64,000 nt of DNA from Thelonectria olida (GCA_020736575.1 JAGPYM010000082.1:1-64000), one strand, 5' to 3'. Positions 13,053 to 24,800 are shown, numbered from the stretch's first letter. A program made the numbers and translations. Notes: generated by a model from the sequence alone, not told the origin.

Positions 13053-14293
13053 GACGATGATGGCCTTTCCGGCCTAAACCAGCTCTCTTCTAGGAATACG
13101 TCGTCAGCCTTGTTTTCAATTTGGGGCAATATGATATAAAGGATGTCGATTCAATTTGCGGTTGCGCTAGAGAGATTAACGATGCACTAAAACATTATTA
13201 CCCCGCTTGCCCCACAAGCGTCTGGATCCAGTATTGCGTTAGCAGATCAACAGCTCAAGTACATGGAATCGAACAGGTGACCAACTCCGCGGGCCGGGCG
13301 GCAGCTCGCCAGGCACACAGTGTCTCCGGTTTCTTTGCTCGTTGCTGAAAGCAAATTCAGCAAGCGTGAATCGCTGCCATTGCCCTCAAGATGAAAACAT
13401 ATACTCTCATCTTTGTGCATGCGGGTCACCATTTGTTTGGGCGACTCGACACGGCTCCCTACGTCATCTAATCCATTCTAGGGTAAATTTTCTCTCCCAG
13501 CGCACTGATGGCTGAGCAAAGCTGCTACAGGCGCAGGGTGCTCAATTGCGCGGAACTGCGCGTTTGTTGTCCACCTGATTCACGTTGATGTGAATTGGGG
13601 TTCACGAACTCAGAAGCTTGGATAAGGCTCGCACTATCCGAGACAAGCACATATCCCATGATCACGCAATTCTTGAGCCTCCTCGTTCGTTGTAGCAATG
13701 TGCCACGGTTATCAGGCACCAGGACACTTACAAGGACACTTGCATATGCGGTTAGTTTGCGTTCGGGATGGAGCGCTTGAGCTGTGTGATTCGACCGCGG
13801 TCACAGAATCACAAGGCCATACGGTCACCACGAGACGATTACAGGCCGCAAGTTGGTTGACGATCCATTTACGACATTGCCACGTCACATGGATGATCCG
13901 CGAGGCCGGTGAGTGATCTTCACATGACGGTGGGGCTCGTGTTCAGAGCAACCGAAGTGTGGTTGGCGGACATAAGGTGTAGGGCCCGAGGGAGAAATGA
14001 CGGCCTCTATATTCTGAGGCCTTCCAGGTTGTCACCCACCATACCTTGACATCAGACCTCAGCCCCGCTCCCCCTTTGCTGCAAACCAGTCAGCCGCAAG
14101 GTAATATTGGAGTGTGTTCTCTCTCCCTTCCGCCCCAAAGGCATACGTGTAGGCATTTTTGAAACGATCTTGATCACATATAATTTTCGCGCAGCGAAAG
14201 GCACCCGCCGTTATGTCGACTTGCTCCAATGGCCAGGTCCTCGGTCACTCAGTAACCATTGTCCGCTACGAGGGTTGAGACCACCACGATACG
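13053..14293. other. No gene recognised
   Basis: Balanced composition. Short frames on both strands (largest about 75 codons) have no recognisable motif, signal peptide or splice-supported extension. Part of it is the 5' flank of the methyltransferase gene. Confidence 0.5.
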
Positions 14294-15454
14294 ATGGAGA
14301 CATTCACAGCGGCTAACAGCACAATTTTGGACCCCGGCGGCAATGTTCATGACCATTCTGTTAGATCGTCCGCGAGCAGCATTATCGCGGCTTATCTGGT
14401 CGACAACGTCCCTGAGTTCCGGGAGCTAGCTGAACTTCGGACGAAGGTTGGTGCAATGTCGTTGCCTCTAATGGCCTGTCAACATTACTGATAAGACTCA
14501 TCACAGGGATGGAGCAATCCAAAGGGCGATGCATTTTTCCGCAAGCAACGTCGCAATGCAGATGAGAGCGATGAGAAGACAGCCGTATACTTCTACAACC
14601 TGATGAAGATAATTGGGCAGGAGCTTCAGGACAACACCAATGCCTTCGCGTTGCGAACGAGATCAACAAAACCGCCTAGCATTCTTGACATGTGCATGGC
14701 CCCAGGTGGCTTCCTCGCCAAGGCGTTGAGCTTCAACCCTAATGCACGCGCATTGGCATTCAGCTTGCCCGCTTCGGCGGGAGGGCACCGTGTCTTGTTG
14801 CCCAGAAGCCTGAATATCGAGAAGAGATTCCTGGATATCACAATGCTAGCTGAGGATATGGGAGTGCGAACTCTTCCAACGGAACACCCTGGTGTGGGGG
14901 GCTTTTTGCCGCGGCATTTAGAACCGTGGCAGCGCTTCGATCTGATCATTTGCGACGGTCAGGTCTTGAGAACTCACAGCCGAGCCTTTTATCGAGAGAA
15001 GCGCGAGGCTGTCAGGTTAACGGCAACGCAACTGGCTCTTGGTCTCGAGCACGTTAGGTTGGGAGGCACTATGATCGTCCTATTCCACAAGGTCGAAGCA
15101 TGGGATACCGTGACTACTCTGAGAAGATTTCACAGGTTCGCCTCTGTGAAGCTATTCAAGCCGAAGCGCGGCCATGCGACACGATCTTCTTTCTACATGG
15201 TAGCGACTGACATCCAGAGCCAGGGCCCAGAGGCCATTGCGGCCGTCGAACGGTGGAAGACGATATGGAGAGCTGCAACGTTCGGATCGGATGAGGAGTA
15301 CGAGTGTATGCTCTGTGAGGACGAACTGGACGCAGAAGAATTGCTCCGCAAATTTGGATCAGAGCTGGTAGGCTTGGGAAGGGAGGTTTGGAAGGTTCAG
15401 GCGGATGCACTTGCGAAAGCGTCATTCATTCGGGGCAGTAGAGTATCAGGATGA
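14294..15454 (+). CDS. FtsJ-like (RrmJ-fold) SAM-dependent RNA methyltransferase, fungal family
   Basis: Exons are 14,294-14,446 and 14,507-15,454. The 60-bp intron has donor GTTGGT, branch CTGAT and acceptor CAG; the spliced product is 366 residues and keeps frame. The protein has a Rossmann fold typical of FtsJ methyltransferases: the SAM-binding segment ILDMCMAPGGFLAKAL (PGG at about 117-119), the acidic motif FDLIICDG (Asp about 201) and the strand-loop IVLFHKVEAWD (Lys about 246). These match the Asp and second Lys of the FtsJ K-D-K-E tetrad. The usual S-x-E near the end reads RSSFYMVA here (about 277-284), so the final Glu seems absent. Substrate unknown; 2'-O-ribose methylation of RNA is the family function. 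The gene looks intact and stands alone. Confidence 0.8.
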
Positions 15455-15665
15455 TCTTTAGCCAAGGGTTAGTAGTCAGTTTGTCCACTCTGAAATACAT
15501 AATTTGTCTTCACCCGCTCAGTATCTAACATCCGTTACCAATTGACTTGAGCCAACATACATAACCTTCTTTTCCAGCAAGCGCTTTGCAAACGTATAGA
15601 GTTGCACCCACGCGATTCCGGCCCAATCGGGATAAGAGCATCTGTATGACCATAATTTTTCTTAC

Positions 15666-16110
15666 CTAAGAAGACACTTCTGCATATCTCCTTGGGTCGG
15701 AGGAGGAAGCTCATTCAGGTCCAGATTCTCTGTAAGCTGCTTTGCGCCTTCAACATCAATATCCAGTTGCTGAAAGAGGAGCTAAAGCTCAAGGTAACGC
15801 TTCAAAGCAAGCCCAACGTAAAAGAAGTCTAGTTCTTGAGCACGGGACTCGATGCTGGATTTGTGTTTGCCGCCAAGCAGTCGGAAGTCTGCCGAGTCAT
15901 GGAATTTGCCCCAGGTGGCAGCGGCTCGCATTATGCCTTTGAAGATGTTGAAGGGACCTAGGGAGTAGGAAGTACCATGGCCAAGATTGTCCCTGGATGG
16001 TAATGGAGCTGCGCGGAACGTTCGTTATGGACTATTGCGCGCCTAATAGTTGATCGTTAGTATCGCCGTCGCCTCATGGCCACGATTAAGGCTCACCTGG
16101 GAATTGCTCA
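15666..16110 (-). pseudogene. Decayed gene of unrecognised family
   Basis: On the minus strand a protein-like frame runs GPFNIFKGIMRAAATWGKFH, then HKSSIESRAQELDFFYVGLA, then a TAG, then LLFQQLDIDVEGAKQL and ELPPPTQGDMQKCLL. Upstream, in another frame, lies IVHNERSAQLHYHPGTILAM, which seems to belong to the same protein. The composition looks like real coding sequence but is broken by one internal stop and at least one frame change. I do not recognise the family. The unrelated gene remnant at 16.6-17.5 kb lies upstream on the same strand. Confidence 0.4.
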
Positions 16111-16610
16111 CAAAGGACTTCTACCAAGATGGACTCAGGAGGAAACTATCCTATCGTGACACCAAGCATGGCTGGCATTGATCAGGGCTGGCTGATGATG
16201 ACGGTTCGGCCGCTGAAAGAGAAATAAGACTTGATCCGGGGGAGTATGTGGAGAGTCATCCGAGTAGCATAGATCACATTCAAGGCGGTCTTGTTGCCCG
16301 GGCGCCGACGAGACGTGTCATTTCGCCGTAGTACGAACTCGACGGTAACCTGGGAGGTTAGGGTTTAGGCATTGGGTTGATGCTTTGGATAGCGCGATCA
16401 GGGGCACAGTGCAAGGTGATTACGCTTCCGGTCAAAGCAGACGAGAAGCTGGTAGTGCAAGCGGTGAGGAGCTGCTAGGTGTAGGACACAGTGGGATTGG
16501 GTGCGGCAATTCGATCTAGTCAAATGGCAAGAGGCAGTTTCAGAGAACTCCATCAACCACTGTCGTCACCGGCGAGAAACTCGGGTTTGTTGGTTTCGCG
16601 AGGAAGACTT
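16111..16610. other. No gene recognised
   Basis: No frame longer than about 60 codons with protein-like composition. It separates two decayed minus-strand genes. Confidence 0.45.
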
Positions 16611-17470
16611 TTAGGGCAAGGCGATACTTGTATGGGAGATGGAATCATCTAAAGCGCATACTTCCGTCCGCTTCGAGGCTCTGCGCTTTGGTGCTGGGGC
16701 AGAAAAGTCCGTGTCCTCAGCAGCCGCTCGTTCGTCGGCCTGCTGCTCTTGAAGGGCGTACGCTGCCTCGTCGTCAGACCTAATTATATCGCGAGGACTG
16801 GATGACGGCTTCCGCTTTTTTCTTTTCCGGCTTGACTTGGCGCCCTTATTAGGATCCCTGACGGATTGCATCTCTTCAGCCCGGGTCAAATCATCATGGA
16901 GCTGTCCGTATGAAATAGACAAAGCGGCGTGCTCGTGGCTGAGGGGTAGCTCATCTGTAGCAAAGTCACGGAGCCTCAAAGTCAAACAAGCATCAGGATC
17001 AGCAGGCGACCCCTCTGCAGACCGAAAGGGCTGTACAAAATTGTTAACATGTAGCGTAGCGGTCGGGCCATCCTGCGTACCTGATATCCAATCTCCTGCA
17101 TGACTTCCATAGTCTCGAACTCTTCGCCATCTTCTTGGAAAAACTTAGGACGCCACATCGATACGGTTGACTCTTTCCCACGATAGTTCAGGTCAAGGCC
17201 GATAACTGCTCTAAGGGTGAGGCCATTTGAGATTCTCCTGAAGCGAAGGCCTTGTGATGAAGTAACCAAAAGGCTCCCAGGTCTCAGGCAAAACGCGGAA
17301 CGTGCAAGCCTAAGGGAACAATCTGATCGTTGAGCAAGAAGGAATAGATGCCACCACACATAGAACATACATCATAGAAAAAGAGAAGATACCGAATCCT
17401 TTCTGCCTTTTCATAGCCTTCGCTCCCTGAATGTGTGACTCTAAAAGAGCAAAAACGCTGCGTACAAAGT
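16611..17470 (-). pseudogene. Decayed fungal gene of unknown family (two frameshifts)
   Basis: The 3' part is well ordered. An exon ends EVMQEIGYQ at 17,081, a 50-bp GTACGC..TACAG intron follows (17,031-17,080), and the last exon reads PFRSAEGSPADPDACLTLRL through RDFATDEL to a Lys/Arg-rich, probably nuclear tail (SSRKRKKRKPSSS) and a stop at 16,611. Upstream, RYLLFFYDVCSMCGGIYSFL, PFGYFITRPSLQENLKWPHP and LTLRAVIGLDLNYRGKESTV lie in three successive frames, so two single-base frameshifts are needed. I recall proteins with this order in fungal genomes but cannot name a domain. The start codon is not identifiable. Confidence 0.45.
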
Positions 17471-17527
17471 ACAAGCTGTTCGTCTCCCGCCCAACAGCAT
17501 ACTGATGATAGAAAAAGAGACATATAC

Positions 17528-18490
17528 TTAGTCAATGTTCTTCCACTCGGGTTGGCGGCCGCCCTTAGCCTTAATCAACTTGTTGATGCCTTCAACGAAC
17601 TAACCACTCGACCACTTGTCCTTGGGGTCCTCTTCAGGACGAGATTTTCCGAGCTTGAAGCTCCCGGCGATGCAGCACACCTTGTTGTGGTATCGCTACT
17701 GGAAGCACTGCCGATCGCGGTGGAAGTTAACGTCATTGGCGTGCTCCTCATACTTGGTTCCGAGGAAATGAGGAACGCGTAGCGCTCACTATCGTTGTTT
17801 AGGCTATCGTACTGCTTTTGTAGATATCGAGACCCTGCGACATGCACACGTAGAAGCAATGGTTGGGTCCTATGTGCGCGTACTTCTCGGTAACGTTCTT
17901 CTCATTTCCAGGCTTCTCCGGCTCTCGTTGTGCTCGCCAGCGTTGTTTTTGGCCTCCTCGGCGGGATAAAGATCGTACTCTGTGCGCCAGACCGCGTATC
18001 TCAGCCATCATCCTAACTGTCTCGCCGGAGATGACATATCCACTACCGCCGTAGCAAAGGGCATGTTCTTCAACAAAGTGATAGATCTAACATGCGGTGC
18101 CTCTCGGGAGTCACCTTGTTGTTGAGCTAGAAGATCAAGTTTGAACAAAAAACGTAGTTATCAGCTTCTGTGAACACGTACCACTTCTTTGTTGGTCGCA
18201 TCTTCCAAGTGCGCTCGATCATGTGGAGGAGCTTGTACTTATCGAGTTCCCATCTACCCCTCATCTCGCTTGTGTAGTCCTTTTGGGACATAGGACAGTT
18301 GGCTTGTGCATCGCAGACATCAAACAACATGAGGCCCTGCTTAGCTTCACTGAAGACATCAAAGAGAACATCGTAGAGATAGTAGTTTCCGAAATTTTGC
18401 TCCGGTGACAGTTCTTAGCGCAGCAATGTATCATTTACTAAGTCTGCAGATCGACAATGGGGTAGGATAGGCTCGAGAGCGGAGAACCGT
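17528..18490 (-). pseudogene. GT31-like (galactosyltransferase family) fungal glycosyltransferase, decayed
   Basis: Minus-strand pieces follow the order of fungal family-31 glycosyltransferases: NYYLYDVLFDVFSEAKQ, RWELDKYKLLHMIERTWKMR, KKWYVFTEADNYVF (the EAD-x-Y acidic motif), CYGGSGYVISGETV, and a C-terminal Cys-rich module CFQ-stop-RYHNKVCCIAGSFKLGK ... KDKW-SSG-stop-FVEGINK ending at TAA 17,528-17,530. Both internal stops fall where the family has Trp. TGG-to-TAG on the coding strand is CpA-to-TpA on the other, the preferred RIP change. A frameshift lies at about 17,775 and another stop at about 18,418. The N-terminal membrane anchor is not visible. A functional product is not possible without readthrough. 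Confidence 0.7.
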
Positions 18491-19071
18491 GTCCGGCGTT
18501 ATGTCATGCGCCTAGCTACTGGGAGTTTCCCTGTCGCATTACCAGTTGAGGCAAAGGGAATGCGCACTCCACCAGTGCGGTCGCTAATAATGGCTTGTAG
18601 CCTGAATTTGACAGTTACTAACTTGCTAAGCTAATGATATCATATGTACATAGCTTCGAGTTCATCTTTATGGCACGTCGGTCTAGGTTGATTGAGTGAG
18701 TGAACATGTAATGCTACGGGTGGGCGCTTGTATTCTCCGTCTCTGACACTCGCATACCCGAAGGGCAAGGGATACGTGTTTTAATTCTCTGGTGGCCATG
18801 AACTGCTTTTCCGTGCCATTATCGCCATCCATAGCGAGCTTCCACTGTTCCGCCTTGAAGCATTCACCCTAGAAGGACTATGGCCTGTATACTTCCCACT
18901 CGTAACACCAGGGGAGCATTTCTTGCCTTGAGCCAATGCCTTGCCCTTGTGCCTAATTTGGCCACCCTGTTTGCGTCAGTCTTGCCTGCGTCCCGCCCAT
19001 ACCCTGGTCCTTTAACGAAGCTCTACGCTTACAAGCGCAAACCCCACAGCCAACTCCTTTTACACATGACT
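18491..19071. other. No gene recognised
   Basis: Balanced sequence between the GT31 pseudogene and the GPI-protein gene. Frames up to about 92 codons lack recognisable features. It may contain the lost N-terminal part of the GT31 gene and the terminator of the next gene. Confidence 0.4.
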
Positions 19072-19685
19072 TTAAGCATTCAGAAAAGCGGCGAAGGCTA
19101 CCGTCGCCATGGTCAGTGCAATACCCATGCTAGAATGTACCGTTCTCGATCCAGATGAATCATTTTCACTATTCCCAGGAGTAACCTCGGGCGTTTCCGA
19201 GGCAATTCCGTTGACGATTGAGGCAATTGCTGATGAGTCCTCAAACAAGGCAGTCGCGTCTGACACCAATTCACGCTTGTCTCCCGGACTGCTCGTGACT
19301 GGGTGTAACAGGGCATCAAAGGCAGCAGAGAGAGCATTTTTCCTTAGGGGATAGTGTCAGCTAGCCACTTTAATCAGTGATAGAACTCACATCTTCTCAA
19401 CATCCTTGGTATCTACACTAGTATGAATTGAGGTCTCCTGAGGGACGATCGATGAGCTGACTTGCTCAACCTCGGTAGTAACAGCAGCATTTCGTTCGTT
19501 TTCACGATGTACGCTTCTTGATAGATGCTCCGATGCTTCATCGAGGGTATAGTAGGTGTCTCTCCTGAGGCCAGTGTCAGCGAATCCTGGTGAGCCGTTG
19601 AAAGTAAAGCCTTTTACTGGTCTGTAGATCTGTCGCATGCGGCAAGGCTGATCCACACAAGGAATAATGCAAGAAAGGAATGCAT
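19072..19685 (-). CDS. Small secreted, GPI-anchored cell-surface protein (predicted)
   Basis: Three exons: 19,618-19,685, 19,391-19,564 and 19,072-19,342, giving 170 residues. Introns of 53 and 48 bp have donors GTAAAA and GTGAGT, and both have CTGAC branch points. The N-terminus MHSFLALFLVWISLAACDRS is a signal peptide. The body is Ser/Thr/Glu-rich, with a Lys-Arg dibasic site (PGDKRE) that Kex2 could cut. The C-terminus has a small-residue segment NSENDSSGS followed by the hydrophobic tail MGIALTMATVAFAAFLNA, the layout of a GPI-attachment signal. No domain is recognised. Such proteins are typically covalently linked to the fungal wall or plasma membrane. The three-exon model keeps frame throughout, and a TATA box lies upstream. 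Confidence is good for secretion, moderate for the anchor. Confidence 0.7.
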
Positions 19686-19765
19686 TTTGCGCCTGAATCA
19701 AGGATAAAAGCGAACAAAGCTCTCAAAGCTGATGTGCGAGTATAAGTAAAGGAGGAGTGTGTCTT

Positions 19766-19773
19766 CTTATATA
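19766..19773 (-). promoter_or_regulatory. TATA box of the GPI-protein gene
   Basis: On the minus strand TATATAAG lies about 80 bases upstream of the ATG at 19,685, a normal position for a fungal core promoter TATA element. Function is inferred from position and sequence only. Confidence 0.5.
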
Positions 19774-20212
19774 CCAGGTCTGTCTGTTTTGGGCAGTACC
19801 CGAGGCTACTAATGGACGACTTTCATCCAATTTAGGAGTTGTTATATAGGACACGTGTTATGAAAGAAACCTGCTCTTTTTAAATAGAAGTACAGTAACG
19901 GCCGCGAAAAGTGTCCGCCAGTTAAATGTTGATGGATCGGTGTTCCCACTTGCAAAGTCCCAGACACGGCGCGCGTCGACGGGAAGACATCGCGGAAGAA
20001 ACGAAGAACAGCATCCGATACGCAACGCAAACGCCTCCAGTTGGAGAAATTGACGGATCGGCCAATGTCCGAAGGAGCATCAGCAGCCATAGTAGTGCTA
20101 GCGGATTCCTATATCGGACTTGGTGAGGAACTCGCTTGTTCATTTTTGGCTGGTCAAGACAATAAATAAAGAGATCGTCACACCCGAAGATGCGATAGAA
20201 CACAGAGTAAAA

Positions 20213-21883
20213 ATGATTGACACTTACGAGATTTGCCAACAGCTGGCCCTTTCGTCATACTCTTTGGCGGATCTACTGATGATTTGGGATGCTTTTCGAG
20301 TCTTGAAGACTAGGCATGCGGAATTTGCTCGATTGTGTGAGACCAAGGATAGCGAACCCGCATGCATGTGGGGATATCCCTCCCGGGAGCACTATACTCA
20401 TCAGCCTGACTTGATTGCCCCAATCCACCAAAGTAGTATTGACTATGCGGAGAGAATAGCGAATTCCTCATCTCCTGTTGAGAGTCTGGGAGTTTCGGTA
20501 GCTCAATGGGACTTGGTCCGTGGCAAAGCGGTCGATAAGGAACTCGTTGAGTCTTACTTGAAGCTACTGCAACCCAGAACCCCTGGCGTTACAATATCCC
20601 CCATCATAAACGAGTCAGACCTTGGGAATGCCTTAACACAGATGAATCATAGCGAGCGTACTATTCTGCCCATTCAGAAGGGCAGCGAGTGGGCTTTCGC
20701 TATCGCATATCCCGATGGTTCCATCCAATGGTATGACAGCAACCCAGACAGTATGATACCAGCGTTGGCTCAAAGCTCATTATACGTCTCTACAAATTGG
20801 TTTGGGCCACAACACGAACGATATGAAGATTCTGGCCTTTTCGTACTTCTAGGTATTCGACTTCTCGCTCGGACACTTCCGCACTTACCACAGGATAAGG
20901 CCCTTAGTGTCATCAAGACATTCCGCCCCCGTATGTTAGCTGAACTTCTTTGTGGTCGCCTAGATCCAAGTGAAGCCGACTTCAAGACAGCTATCAGTGG
21001 CCAACTCGAGTCAGAGTCAGCGGCCAACGGCGGACACCAGCCAGAGTTCTCGTTCTTCGATGATGCCAACTGGGCAATGGATGCATCCCGGGACCGCAGC
21101 AACACCTCTTCCGCTGAGCCTGAGTTAGATCCCCCCCAAACACGCACAGACCCTCATGAGCGTGTTCCAAGATATGGTGTTGTTCAGTCAAGGGCACCCC
21201 CTGTGGAGCGTATGGGAAGGCGACCGCAACCTAAACCATCTCCAAAAATGCTTCAACCCAGACCGATGGACGAACGTAGGGAGATCCTTCGACTTTTAAG
21301 CAGAGCAGCCGCATTCAGCAGAATTTCAAGGCTTTCTGATAAGAGTGATATAACACTCTTATGTTCATATTCTAACCGACAGGTTATATCCAGTGAGTTC
21401 CATAGGAGATATACCAGTGTGCTATTTCACAACGCTTCGGCGCAGCTTGGCAACTCTGCCAGCATTATTCGAGCAACGAATGGCAAACTAAATGAGGCCA
21501 CCGTTCGAAAAACCCAATCACGGTGCCTCGTTTGGAAGAAGTTGTGTGAAGTTGCTTTGGACTTGAATTTATATGAGTTTATACTTCTCTGTGTTATCCC
21601 TGAACAAAGCCCCAACAGGGATCCACCTTTAGAGGACGCATCCGATATCCATTGCCGTCTCTTAAATCACCCTAGGGATCCTCTTTTGTATTACGCTACA
21701 AAGGCATCGGATCTCTGCAAAGCGATTGTTGAAAACGCCTTGCATCCTAGGTCCCTAATGATTGAGTTGTATCCACATCGGCAGGGCGAAGAGATGACCG
21801 ATGCCGATTACGATATGTTTACAAGTACTGACCCTCATGTGAAGAGGGGAATACCAAGGGATAACAGGCAGTCATATGGATAA
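20213..21883 (+). CDS. Ulp1-like (C48) cysteine-protease-fold protein, catalytic residues substituted
   Basis: The ATG at 20,213 gives 556 residues; the frame is open 31 codons further upstream but has no ATG there. Residues about 93-240 follow the Ulp1/SENP order: VAQWDLVRGKAVDKELVESY, then ILPIQKGSEWAFAIAYPDGS with IQWYDS, then FGPQHERYEDSGLFVLLGIR. In active enzymes His precedes the Trp and Cys sits in DCG; here they are Glu159 and Ser207, while Asp175 and Gln200 are kept. It is therefore probably a pseudoenzyme that might bind SUMO or ubiquitin-like partners. Residues 330-556 form a disordered linker and a second, unrecognised helical region. No introns are needed. Real Ulp1 enzymes act at the nuclear envelope; location here is unknown. 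Confidence 0.65.
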   Translation: MIDTYEICQQLALSSYSLADLLMIWDAFRVLKTRHAEFARLCETKDSEPACMWGYPSREHYTHQPDLIAPIHQSSIDYAERIANSSSPVESLGVSVAQWDLVRGKAVDKELVESYLKLLQPRTPGVTISPIINESDLGNALTQMNHSERTILPIQKGSEWAFAIAYPDGSIQWYDSNPDSMIPALAQSSLYVSTNWFGPQHERYEDSGLFVLLGIRLLARTLPHLPQDKALSVIKTFRPRMLAELLCGRLDPSEADFKTAISGQLESESAANGGHQPEFSFFDDANWAMDASRDRSNTSSAEPELDPPQTRTDPHERVPRYGVVQSRAPPVERMGRRPQPKPSPKMLQPRPMDERREILRLLSRAAAFSRISRLSDKSDITLLCSYSNRQVISSEFHRRYTSVLFHNASAQLGNSASIIRATNGKLNEATVRKTQSRCLVWKKLCEVALDLNLYEFILLCVIPEQSPNRDPPLEDASDIHCRLLNHPRDPLLYYATKASDLCKAIVENALHPRSLMIELYPHRQGEEMTDADYDMFTSTDPHVKRGIPRDNRQSYG

Positions 21884-24800
21884 AAGAACATTGCTACACT
21901 AGTGAACGGAATAACTTTTCGGGCTCGTAAGGTTCATCCATGATTTGAAGGCTCAAAGAGTGCAACGTTTCATTCCGCACGACCTTAGCCATACGAGATT
22001 AAATGGATAATTCCGGATTGAGCTAATGATAATATAATATGATTCCATCCCAGGAAGATATAACTACACTCATCTACCTTCAGTGTCATTTCAATCCCAG
22101 CTTCTTCCCCATGGCAAATTACCTGCGCTCACCTGGACGGCCCAGGTCATCGTTTTCGACTACGCCTACTTCTTCCACGAGCTACGGATGGACCAGGTGT
22201 TGTGCCGTTGCAAGCAGGAGCAGGTTCTGTAGGCGCACAGTAGCTGCTAAGGTGGAAGTGCTTGCTAAACTTCCGGAATCCGGAAGCGGGGAGTAGCATG
22301 ACGTGCGGAATCAACTCTAAATCTATCCCTGCTTGACGGGATCTGCAATCGCGGCGGCGGGGATCTACGAGATGCTTACTCCGGAGTCAGTGAAGACTGC
22401 CACGCACGCGCAAGCATGTAACAAACGCCAACAGGCACCAGAGGGGTGGGTGCCTCAAAATGAGTGGTGGTTGGAGCAGGTCTCGCTTTGCATATCCGAC
22501 ACGTTCAGGCCGCGTGCGCCGTGGATCCACCACCGGCATGGTGTGCAAGAGGGATGAGACCCTTCCTGTTCGCAGTGAAATAAGAGTTGGCTGAAGTTGT
22601 GGTCGGGCTTTGCTTCTGTTTTTGGTTTCTTCGATCGTTGGCTAGCCGCGATTCGTGGTCACAAGTTGGCAGGATGAGCCAAGAAGCGAATATATCGTAC
22701 TGTTATCAATCTCTCAGACTAGGCCATATGGCGTATGGTGAGGTGTCTAATTGAATACCCACAGCAGCGCTCAGAGACCAACATATCCGACGAGCTGCTG
22801 GAAGAAATGTGCACAAAGTATGTTGATCTGTGATATCAATGAGCAACCATATCCTGGAGCCAGCTCTGCCTCCTCATGGCGATATCGCAAGTTGAGCTTA
22901 AAATTTAGAGAGCTTAATGTAGGTGAGTGCAAAAGATCTTAGCGAGACGCCATCGCCATTAGAAATGGAAAAGATTCTCAAGGCATTGAAGCCCGGCCTC
23001 GGTCGTCACGATTTTCATGAACTGGTTTGTCGCCGGGGGAGCCGGCTGTCGCGGCGGAACTAGATGTTCCAGCCAATGCCACCGGGGACTTGCTTGATAT
23101 TTTTCGTCGCAGATCAGCTGAATAGAGAAGCGATTGGAAATTTGGTGCCTTCGTTTCTTATGCATGGGCAGTCGTATGACGTTTGTTTTGCTGGAATTTG
23201 AGATTGGCAAAGAGTGACCAGGGCGCGTTGGAATTAAATGCCAATTCTTGATCTGTAATACTTGATAACGATAGCGATGGTACGATACGGACCTATAAAT
23301 ACCACGCATGGAAGGTTTGCCTTCAGAGAATAGTCATCTGAAAAGCCACCATTGGTTAAGAAGGGTAACGAAGTCCTGCATGATCCGGATGCAAGTGAGA
23401 TCACTATCTCGATTTCATAGAAACGCCATGATCAGGTATCCTACTTCTAACCACGAGGTGGAACGGTACTCAGATTTCCGCACTCGTATTTGGTGCCAGT
23501 CCTGTCAGAGTACGGTAACATGTTGCAGATACGTCTGGATTTTCGAGGGGACATCTCCTCAAAGAGATGTGCAATACAGTAGATAGTGTTTGTGTCTCAC
23601 TTGGTCCTGAATATAGTAATATCCCCAGTAATGGTCACTAGATGTTCAGTGCTGAATATCAGTCACTCGAACATGCGTGACCCTTCTATTCCTTGGTTCG
23701 ACGGAAATTGTAAAATCCGAAATGACAACGTTAACCCCTCATCAGTCGCTGCCCATTCTAACAGATGCCTCTATATACTCTCGGAGCTCGTTGAAAAGGA
23801 GGTCCTAACAAGGCCAAACGGCAGTTCTACATGATACCCATCGCGAGTTTGTTTTCAGCAGAATGAGTATTTCAAAAGTGGTTCGCGTTGATGCCCGCAG
23901 GTACTTAGGATCACTCGAACCTCATGACATAGAATATCCCCTGCCCAACCGAAGACGTTTCTGCCCTCGACGATGCACTCCAAGTCTCCAATTCTGCACT
24001 TCGCTAGTCCCTTTCCTTTTTACTTATTTTGATACTTCTGGACCACACTGGCTACTCCGGTCCGGGTTCGGACCCCAGTCCGCTCTCCCAGCCAAATGAA
24101 TTGGTCTGATGGCCTCTTCTACCCCAAAGGTTTTTGCCGCTTCAACGTCATCGTCCCACCTCTTAATGTTTTTCGGATCAAAATGTTCAACCGCCTTCTA
24201 TCCTAGCGCAGTACTGAGCCGTTCCAATAGGCCTAGAACCGGCCACGCTGGCCACGTGTGTACTTGATTGTCATCCCGTAAACCGTTGCATTGTCGCCGT
24301 GAAGGGGTGTTTTGAATGGGTTGTAACATTCTTGAAGAAGTCCTTTCGTTATATGCGCAGCATAAAGGATAAAGTCTTGCTGGTTTATATTCATCGTCAA
24401 AAGCCTCAGCTGAGGTCATGAAATTCACGCATTGCCAGTGTCATTCCTTTTGACTCAAGTGGTGAGTAGAAGTACCTTTGAACTATTACGAGGAAGATGG
24501 CTGCAACACAAGGATCTTGATCCTTGTCGGACGGTTTCATCCGTGTCTCTCTGAGGCAATGCAAACGAACCTTGCGGCCACACTTTTACCTCCAGGGAGC
24601 CTCAAACTGTCCTCTCGTAGCTGAGTAGGTTGGTCCCTGATAAGGTAAAAGAGCCTCGGGATCTTGATTTGCCTTGTTAGAGAAGGAGACAAAAGAGTGG
24701 AGGAGTCCGGTCATCGTACAGTACGTGATTTCGCCCGGACAAAGAATACAAACCTTCCTTCTTGAGAGGAAGGACTAATCGGGGTGCTTCTCGCACTATG

